A DNA stretch of 49,207 nt from CAZSWS01 sp964610765. Lineage in GTDB: Bacteria; Bacteroidota; Bacteroidia; Bacteroidales; Tannerellaceae. This document shows, in pieces, positions 44,388 to 49,207 of the stretch. The stretch covers positions 1-49,207 of the forward strand of contig CAZSWS010000013.1 in the NCBI GenBank assembly GCA_964610765.1, given 5' to 3'. The notes under the pieces are model-generated. The model did no database searches. It was not told the origin of the DNA and worked only from the letters and a program-made list of their open reading frames with translations. How positions within the stretch are numbered: the stretch's first letter is position 1; each line of letters starts with the position of its first letter. The position numbers and the translations under genes were made by a program.

Positions 44388-46724
44388 TTATTGGAAGAAA
44401 CTATCTATTCCTTCTTGCTTTTTGATGGGGTTGCGGTTGGTGCCAATCACTTGGTCGTGTGTTCTGCAAGGCTCCAGATACTCTTCGGGTAGTTCGAATT
44501 TTTCATCTTCCGAATAGCCCAATGTCTTGTCGGCATACACCTTTTGCATAAATATGGCATAGACCGGTAGTCCGGTGTTTGCACCTTGTCCGTCTCTCAT
44601 TGCGCCAAACCGAATGGAGCGGTCTTCTCCACCGACCCAGCATCCTCCTACCAGGCTGGGAGTGAATCCCATATACCAACCGTCAGAATAGTTTTGGGAT
44701 GTACCGGTTTTACCTCCCATTTGGGCACGTATGCCGTACCGACCTCGGATACGTCCTCCCGATCCACCATCCACAACGCTTCTTAACATGCGCAACATTT
44801 TGTAGGTTGCATCTTCTGTCAACACTTCATTCATGCTTGGATTGAAGGTAGCAACGGTGTTCCCATTGGCATCTTCGATGCGTGTGACGTATTGGGGCTC
44901 CATGCGGATACCTTTATTGGCAAATACCGTATAGGCGCTGACCATTTCTCCCACAGAAATATCGGGCGTTCCTAAGCACATGGCAATTACCGGGTCTATA
45001 TGGCTTTTAAAACCGTACGATCGAAGAAGTCGTGTGAGTACGTAAGGAGACAACTGCCCCATCAGTGTGGCAGTAACCCAGTTAGATGAGTTCTGTAATC
45101 CCCATTGTACGGTAACCATTTCACCTTCGTTCTTGGTGGCGCTCGCATTGCGTGGACGCCAGGGCTTGCCGTTTTCGTCAATCAGTGTGGGCTGTACATG
45201 GCGCATTTCATTGCATGGATTTACCCCTTCGAGCATAGCTAGTGAGAATACGAAAGGTTTCATAGTTGAACCAATTTGTCTGCGTCCTCCGTTGACCATA
45301 TCATATTGGAAGGTCGAATAATTGATACCCCCTACGTATGCTTTGACATGTCCTGTGCGTGGATCCATCGCCATAAACGACGAGCGTAGAAAACTCTTGT
45401 GATAGCGGATAGAGTCCCAGGGAGAAAGGGTCGTGTCGATTTGTCCTCCCCAGCTAAACACGCGCATATCGACCGGTTTTTTAAACTCTTCTTTGATTTT
45501 ATCTTCAGCCATGCCGGCCTTTTTCATGCCTCGGTAACGATCGGTTTGCTTCATCGCACGCGTAAGAATTGCATCTACATCGGCACTACTTAAATCGTTC
45601 GAGAAAGGAGCATTCTTTCCTCTTTTGATACTGTTGTAAAATTGGGGTTGAAGAGCCTCGCCAATATGTGTCTCTACGGCCTCTTCTGCATACTTTTGCA
45701 TGCGCGAGTCAATCGTTGTATAGATTTTCAATCCATCTGTGTATAGGTCGTAATTGTTTTTTGTACACCAGCCATAGAGTGGGTTGTTGTTCCAGGCAGC
45801 TGAGTCTTCGGAGTATTGAAGTCTTTGCCAAGACATGTAGTTCTTGCGATCGGGCTTTTTGGCGGTGAGAATCAACCGTAGATATTCACGGAAGTAGGGA
45901 GCCGGTCCGTCCTTATGGTCCATGCGGCTGAAATGCGTCTCCAACGGCAACTGTTGTAAGGAATCACTCGTACTGGTATGTATATAGCCGGCTCTCGCCA
46001 TTTGAGTAATGACCGTATTTCGTCTTCCTTTGGTACGCTCGTTATAGCGTATCGGATTATAGAGAGACGGGTTTTTGCACATGCCTATCAGTGTGGCCGC
46101 TTCTTCAGTTTTTAAATTTTGAGGGGTCGTGTTGAAATAAACACGAGAGGCCGACTGGATACCGACTGCATTATAATTAAAGTCAAACTTATTTAGGTAC
46201 ATATTGACAATTTCCTCCTTCGTGTAGTATCTTTCCAATTGTACGGCAATGACCCATTCAATCGGTTTTTGCAAGATACGCTCAGCTACACTTCCTGCAC
46301 TGGGCGAAAAGAGTTGTTTGGCAAGTTGCTGTGTAATGGTACTTCCCCCTCCTCCGCTTTTTTGGAAAAGAAGTCCTCTTTTTACGACAGCTCGCAGTAA
46401 TCCTTTGATGTCAATACCGCTGTGTGAAACAAAGCGAATGTCTTCTGTCGCTATCAAAGCATTAACCAGGCTGGGCGATAAGTCTTTAAAACTGACAAAA
46501 ATGCGGTTGTTTTTGCTTTGCGCATAACTGCCAATCATTTTCCCATCTACCGAAATAACTTGCGAGGCATATTTATCAATGGGATTTTCGAACTGTTCAA
46601 CAGGAGGCATATAGCCAATCATTCCGTTAGCGATAGCTGCAAAAATCATCACGACAGATAATACTCCCACAATGTATAACGTCCAAAAAATCCGGATAAT
46701 ATTTTTTTGTTTCTTCGTTGCCAT
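44388..46724 (-). CDS. mrcA: Penicillin-binding protein 1A (transglycosylase/transpeptidase)
   Basis: 778 residues. A short cytoplasmic N-terminus and one transmembrane helix (about 10-33) precede the GT51 glycosyltransferase domain with catalytic Glu94 in ATEDIRFVSHSGID, and 'GGGGSTITQQLAKQLF'. The transpeptidase domain has Ser486 in GSTMKPF (SxxK), an SSN motif (QNSSNWV) and 'GGKTGTSQNYSD' (KTG). It polymerises and cross-links peptidoglycan. Length is typical for class A PBPs. No OB-fold insertion was noticed. Confidence 0.95.
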   Translation of the reverse strand: MATKKQKNIIRIFWTLYIVGVLSVVMIFAAIANGMIGYMPPVEQFENPIDKYASQVISVDGKMIGSYAQSKNNRIFVSFKDLSPSLVNALIATEDIRFVSHSGIDIKGLLRAVVKRGLLFQKSGGGGSTITQQLAKQLFSPSAGSVAERILQKPIEWVIAVQLERYYTKEEIVNMYLNKFDFNYNAVGIQSASRVYFNTTPQNLKTEEAATLIGMCKNPSLYNPIRYNERTKGRRNTVITQMARAGYIHTSTSDSLQQLPLETHFSRMDHKDGPAPYFREYLRLILTAKKPDRKNYMSWQRLQYSEDSAAWNNNPLYGWCTKNNYDLYTDGLKIYTTIDSRMQKYAEEAVETHIGEALQPQFYNSIKRGKNAPFSNDLSSADVDAILTRAMKQTDRYRGMKKAGMAEDKIKEEFKKPVDMRVFSWGGQIDTTLSPWDSIRYHKSFLRSSFMAMDPRTGHVKAYVGGINYSTFQYDMVNGGRRQIGSTMKPFVFSLAMLEGVNPCNEMRHVQPTLIDENGKPWRPRNASATKNEGEMVTVQWGLQNSSNWVTATLMGQLSPYVLTRLLRSYGFKSHIDPVIAMCLGTPDISVGEMVSAYTVFANKGIRMEPQYVTRIEDANGNTVATFNPSMNEVLTEDATYKMLRMLRSVVDGGSGGRIRGRYGIRAQMGGKTGTSQNYSDGWYMGFTPSLVGGCWVGGEDRSIRFGAMRDGQGANTGLPVYAIFMQKVYADKTLGYSEDEKFELPEEYLEPCRTHDQVIGTNRNPIKKQEGIDSFFQ

Positions 46725-46742
46725 AGTCTAATTTTCAGACTA

Positions 46743-46750
46743 CAAAGGTA
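46743..46750 (-). promoter_or_regulatory. -7 box for the PBP1A gene
   Basis: Minus-strand TACCTTTG matches TAnnTTTG exactly, 18 bp before the start codon, implying a very short leader. No exact -33. Confidence 0.45.
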
Positions 46751-46843
46751 TAAAACTCTTTAATACATACAGTTTGCCAGATTGTAAATAATGAATAAAA
46801 CAGGCAGGGGCGCATTAACCGATATTAACCACACGGTTTTAGA

Positions 46844-46894
46844 TAAAAAACATGCTGCTTCAGGGATGGTGTTATCCATCTAGAAGCAGCATGT
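46844..46894 (-). terminator. Terminator of the 46929-47825 gene
   Basis: Arms ACATGCTGCTTC and GAAGCAGCATGT with a 21-nt loop. On the minus strand it is followed by TTTTTT. Confidence 0.8.
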
Positions 46895-46928
46895 CCAAAC
46901 AGTTATCATCTATTGTTTATCTTATATC

Positions 46929-47825
46929 TTAATTGGATACGTAGCGTAAGCTCCGTGAGTTACTCCGTCGTTCCGATTTGTTCTCATTTTTGCGCGTTGA
47001 TTCGTTCTTTTTTACGTTTGATTGACGGCTGTCGCGTGTTGTTACAACTGTAGACCGTTGATTAGAAGAAGATTCCTTACTCCTTACATTTGATGAGCGG
47101 TTAGTTGCGCTCGACGAGCGATTAGAACTGTTTGTTCGTGCTCGATTGTCATTCTTTGTGCGAAGTGTTATAGCTTCTTGTCTGGTTGTTGAGCGTCTTT
47201 GGTCATCTTGCGGACGGTTACGATATTCATTTTGCCTTCGGTCATCCCGTCTTTCAATCTGACGGTTGTTTTGTGAGCGTCGGTGGTCGTAAGTTTGCCT
47301 GTTCTCGTATGAGCGTCGATTGTTTTCTCTCCAAGCCGGAGCATGTGCATATTCAGCTTTTCTATTTCTATATTTTTTCGGATTTGAATGATACCAGTGG
47401 TATTTGTTCTTTCGGCTTTGCTTGTAGAACGAGTCACGGCAATCCCGTATGACTAGTTGATTATATCTGTTCCGATAGTGAGCAAACTCATGATAGTGTC
47501 TTTGATTATATCTCCAAGGATATAGTTGGTTGTTAATAACAACTTTGTACATCCGATACAAGTCGTATCGCTGATACTCGTATGGAAGATAGTTTGATTC
47601 AACCCAAAATCCTCTACCATCATGAAAAACGAAAAGACGGTTATTTACATTATAATAAACATTCAAGTCGGGAAAATAGTAGTAGTCAACATATTTATAC
47701 CCTGCAGGCCCCCAAGCCGGTTGTGCGCCTATATTGATGTTTATCTGAAAAGATTGTGCTTGGCTGTGTGTGCTGCTTATCAGCAGACCCACCATAACGG
47801 ATAGCATAAGAATTATTTTTTTCAT
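46929..47825 (-). CDS. Exported protein with Arg/Asn/Ser-rich basic tail
   Basis: 298 residues with a signal peptide ending SQAQ. The N-terminal about 115 residues form a tyrosine- and aromatic-rich domain (GYKYVDYYYFPDLNVYYNVN; GFWVESNYLPYEYQRYDLY). The C-terminal about 150 residues are low-complexity and strongly basic (ENNRRSYENRQTYDHRRSQ; SKESSSNQRSTVVTTRD) and predicted disordered. Family not recognised. A periplasmic or surface protein whose tail may bind polyanions such as nucleic acid or acidic glycans is a reasonable guess only. Monocistronic with its own terminator. Confidence 0.75.
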   Translation of the reverse strand: MKKIILMLSVMVGLLISSTHSQAQSFQININIGAQPAWGPAGYKYVDYYYFPDLNVYYNVNNRLFVFHDGRGFWVESNYLPYEYQRYDLYRMYKVVINNQLYPWRYNQRHYHEFAHYRNRYNQLVIRDCRDSFYKQSRKNKYHWYHSNPKKYRNRKAEYAHAPAWRENNRRSYENRQTYDHRRSQNNRQIERRDDRRQNEYRNRPQDDQRRSTTRQEAITLRTKNDNRARTNSSNRSSSATNRSSNVRSKESSSNQRSTVVTTRDSRQSNVKKNESTRKNENKSERRSNSRSLRYVSN

Positions 47826-48020
47826 AACACATCGTTTTGTAGCAACTGCTCCGGCTTTGAATCACTTCTAAACAGTCATTCGTTTAGTCAATCAGCCTCA
47901 GATACATCTTTCAAACAGTTGCCCTGTGAATAAATATATACAGGAACTCTCTTTATTGTATGACGATGTGCAAGCGTTTTTGTAACAAAAAAGTGTGTGT
48001 AGAAAAGGTTAAATAACAAC

Positions 48021-48047
48021 AAAAGCTGTTTCAAGAATGAAACAGCC
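48021..48047 (-). terminator. Terminator of the Lrp/AsnC gene
   Basis: Minus strand: GGCTGTTTC, 6-nt loop, GAAACAGC then TTTTG, 28 bp after the stop. Confidence 0.75.
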
Positions 48048-48074
48048 TGTGTATATATGCTCTAACAGAGTGTG

Positions 48075-48542
48075 TTAGTTGTTTAAAGACTCAATAGGAA
48101 TTTCTCGTTTAATACTTTGACGTAATGAAATAAGTGTCTCGGTGGCAGTAACTCCTTCTATTTCTTGAATAGAGTTATTGAGCAATTCCATCAGATGTTC
48201 GTTGTCTTTCGCATAAAGCTTAATCAACATGGTGTAAGGACCGGTTGTGAAATGACATTCTACCACTTCCGGAATTTTATCAAATTCAGGAACTACATCT
48301 TTGTACATAGAGCCGCGTTCCAATTTTACCCCGATATACGTACAGGTATTAAAGCCCAACATTTTGGGATTTATTTCATAACCGGATCCGGTGATAACAC
48401 CCATATCAATCAACCGTTGTACACGTTGATGAATAGCGGCCCGAGAGACGCCACATACTTCAGCAACTTCTTTAAAAGGGATACGAGCATTTTTTGAAAT
48501 GATACCTAGGATTTGTCTGTCTAGATTGTCTATCTTTTCCAT
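48075..48542 (-). CDS. Lrp/AsnC-family transcriptional regulator
   Basis: 155 residues from the ATG at 48540-48542, where the protein matches the family start (MEKIDNLDRQILGIISKNAR); an ATG at 48563 would only add MALKRTN. The helix-turn-helix (about 18-60) has VAEVCGVSRAAIHQRVQRLI. The C-terminal RAM (ligand-binding) domain has HFTTGPYTMLIKLYAKDNEH and 'GVTATETLISLRQS'. Lrp/AsnC proteins are octameric feast/famine regulators that sense amino acids and often repress themselves; the inverted repeat over its promoter supports autoregulation. Monocistronic. Confidence 0.94.
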   Translation of the reverse strand: MEKIDNLDRQILGIISKNARIPFKEVAEVCGVSRAAIHQRVQRLIDMGVITGSGYEINPKMLGFNTCTYIGVKLERGSMYKDVVPEFDKIPEVVECHFTTGPYTMLIKLYAKDNEHLMELLNNSIQEIEGVTATETLISLRQSIKREIPIESLNN

Positions 48543-48591
48543 GTTTGTACGTTTTAGGGCCATTAATTAAAACTTGTTTGATTTATTTATG

Positions 48592-48635
48592 TGTCAAAAA
48601 TATGTAATATTATTAATATGACAAACATTTTGACA
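48592..48635. promoter_or_regulatory. Inverted repeat spanning the lrp promoter
   Basis: TGTCAAAA (48592-48599) and TTTTGACA (48628-48635) are perfect 8-bp arms separated by 28 AT-rich bases. They flank or overlap the -7 and -33 elements. Candidate Lrp autoregulatory site (inference). Confidence 0.5.
48595..48625 (-). promoter_or_regulatory. Promoter of the Lrp/AsnC gene
   Basis: Minus strand TTTG (plus 48622-48625), exactly 19 bp, TATTTTTG (plus 48595-48602). A perfect -33/-7 match, 52 bp from the start codon. Confidence 0.75.
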
Positions 48636-48839
48636 GGAAAAACCGTAATTAAAGGGGTGAATACTTACGATAAGGTTGAAATGAATTCTTTTTTTTAACA
48701 TTTTGCCAAATTTGCTCTTGTTTTATTTAGAGAATTAAGGCGGATGAATAGGCGTGTTTTTGATAGATGAATCCTGTTTTACCTGTCATTTAGTAAAAAG
48801 ACTAGGGTCGTCTAAATAACCGCTAAGCGACTATTAATG

Positions 48840-48847
48840 CAAAGATA
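48840..48847 (-). promoter_or_regulatory. -7-like box just downstream of repeat copy B
   Basis: Minus-strand TATCTTTG (plus CAAAGATA) exactly matches TAnnTTTG and lies 7 bp beyond the repeat on the side facing lrp. No -33 TTTG. A similar CCC-GTAT-TTTG arrangement follows copy A. Confidence 0.3.
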
Positions 48848-48854
48848 CGGGTAA

Positions 48855-48960
48855 ACTAATCTTTTAACGAGGGTTAAAAGCTCTTTTCACGAGTGTAAGA
48901 AGCTCTTTCGACGAACGTCAAAAGCTCTTTTAAGCCTCGTTGAAAGATTAAAACTCCCTA
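48855..48960 (-). repeat. 106-bp dispersed repeat, copy B (22-nt periodic units)
   Basis: Reverse-strand counterpart of 9254-9359: same length, same TAGGGAG start and AAAAGATTAGT end, same 22-nt unit period with AAAAGAGCTTTTAAC-type cores, and CACTCG/CCTCG spacers. It reads toward the lrp gene. Confidence 0.85.
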
Positions 48961-49134
48961 GCCATGATGCTAAAAGAGGCTATCCATATATCCAAACAAG
49001 CCTATTCTTTTTACTATTCGGCTATTCTTGCTAATCCTTATTTAATTCTAGGCAGCCCCTTCGTCATTTTTTGCACACCGTACCTATGATAGTAATCGCG
49101 GTTATCCATCGCTGGTTTGACGACAACTGTTATT

Positions 49135-49200
49135 GAATACCTACGGCATTCCAAGTCCTATCAGTCCGTCTGTTCTACCGATATCTCATCCCTACGGGAT
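49135..49200. repeat. REP-like hairpin pair (CCTACGG cores)
   Basis: GAATACCTACGGCATTC (49135-49151) and ATCCCTACGGGAT (49188-49200) are each short palindromes with CCTACGG at the centre, 36 bp apart. This resembles REP-type extragenic palindromes mobilised by RAYT transposases in other bacteria; no transposase is in the window. Confidence 0.5.
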
Positions 49201-49207
49201 AAAGAAG

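Larger units (their letters stand above)
48636..49207. other. Gene-free right end
   Basis: No credible coding sequence. It holds a minus-strand -7-like box, the second 106-bp repeat, and REP-like hairpins near the edge; the sequence between shows nothing I can interpret. Confidence 0.6.

Noticed and set aside
44283..44492. Small plus-strand frame between the acyl-CoA ligase and PBP1A genes
   Set aside because: It overlaps the PBP1A 3' end and the ligase promoter; no ribosome binding site or family match.

Overview
The window looks like chromosomal DNA from a Bacteroidales bacterium close to Bacteroides. The evidence is a SusC/SusD pair with a FecR anti-sigma factor and an ECF sigma factor, DUF1735 and DUF4199 proteins, the order tig-clpP-clpX-recQ, many lipoproteins with 'xxxC-(S/D/E)' lipoboxes, few Shine-Dalgarno sequences, and repeated matches to the Bacteroides promoter (TTTG, about 19 bp, TAnnTTTG). 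No phage, plasmid, insertion sequence, integrase or CRISPR array was seen.

Layout. 1-2482: the end of a large beta-rich protein and an outer-membrane barrel. 2587-6444 (minus): an apparent three-gene operon of surface lipoproteins, two sharing a duplicated InlB-repeat module but carrying different C-terminal domains (BspA-type LRR versus RCC1 propeller). 6633-9109 (plus): a TPR sensor histidine kinase and LuxR-type response regulator, divergent from the lipoprotein operon; the region between them has two TCACCC-N4-GGGTGA-type palindromes, each next to the -33 region of one divergent promoter. 9110-9732: long intergenic region with a 106-bp dispersed repeat. 9733-15436: trigger factor, ClpP, ClpX, RecQ. 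15585-21283: envelope biogenesis and repair run (lipoprotein, SurA-like PPIase, OstA-like protein, MutL). 21380-27011: TPR protein, GHL10-type lipoprotein, glycerophosphodiesterase, glycyl-tRNA synthetase, FKBP lipoprotein. 27165-35722: ECF sigma divergent from FecR-SusC-SusD-DUF1735/F5-8C, an outer-membrane uptake locus with no local hydrolase. 35854-37354 (minus): a second sigma factor, a membrane anti-sigma candidate and a Spy-like periplasmic protein. 37486-37662: SRP RNA and tRNA-Thr behind a textbook promoter. 37833-42110: DUF4199, GT2, nitroreductase, exported unknown, ApbE, DoxX. 42197-48542 (minus): ADP-forming acyl-CoA synthetase, PBP1A, a basic low-complexity exported protein, an Lrp/AsnC regulator. 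48543-49207: lrp promoter with an inverted repeat, the second copy of the 106-bp repeat, and two REP-like hairpins.

How the genes may work together. The most interesting candidate system is 2587-9109: a membrane TPR kinase/regulator pair and a divergent operon of modular surface lipoproteins sharing a paired-palindrome control region. The other notable signal is the 106-bp repeat built from 22-nt units, found twice in opposite orientation and each time about 310-370 bp upstream of a housekeeping or regulatory gene (tig, lrp) reading away from it. All family assignments come from reading motifs by eye; no database search was run.
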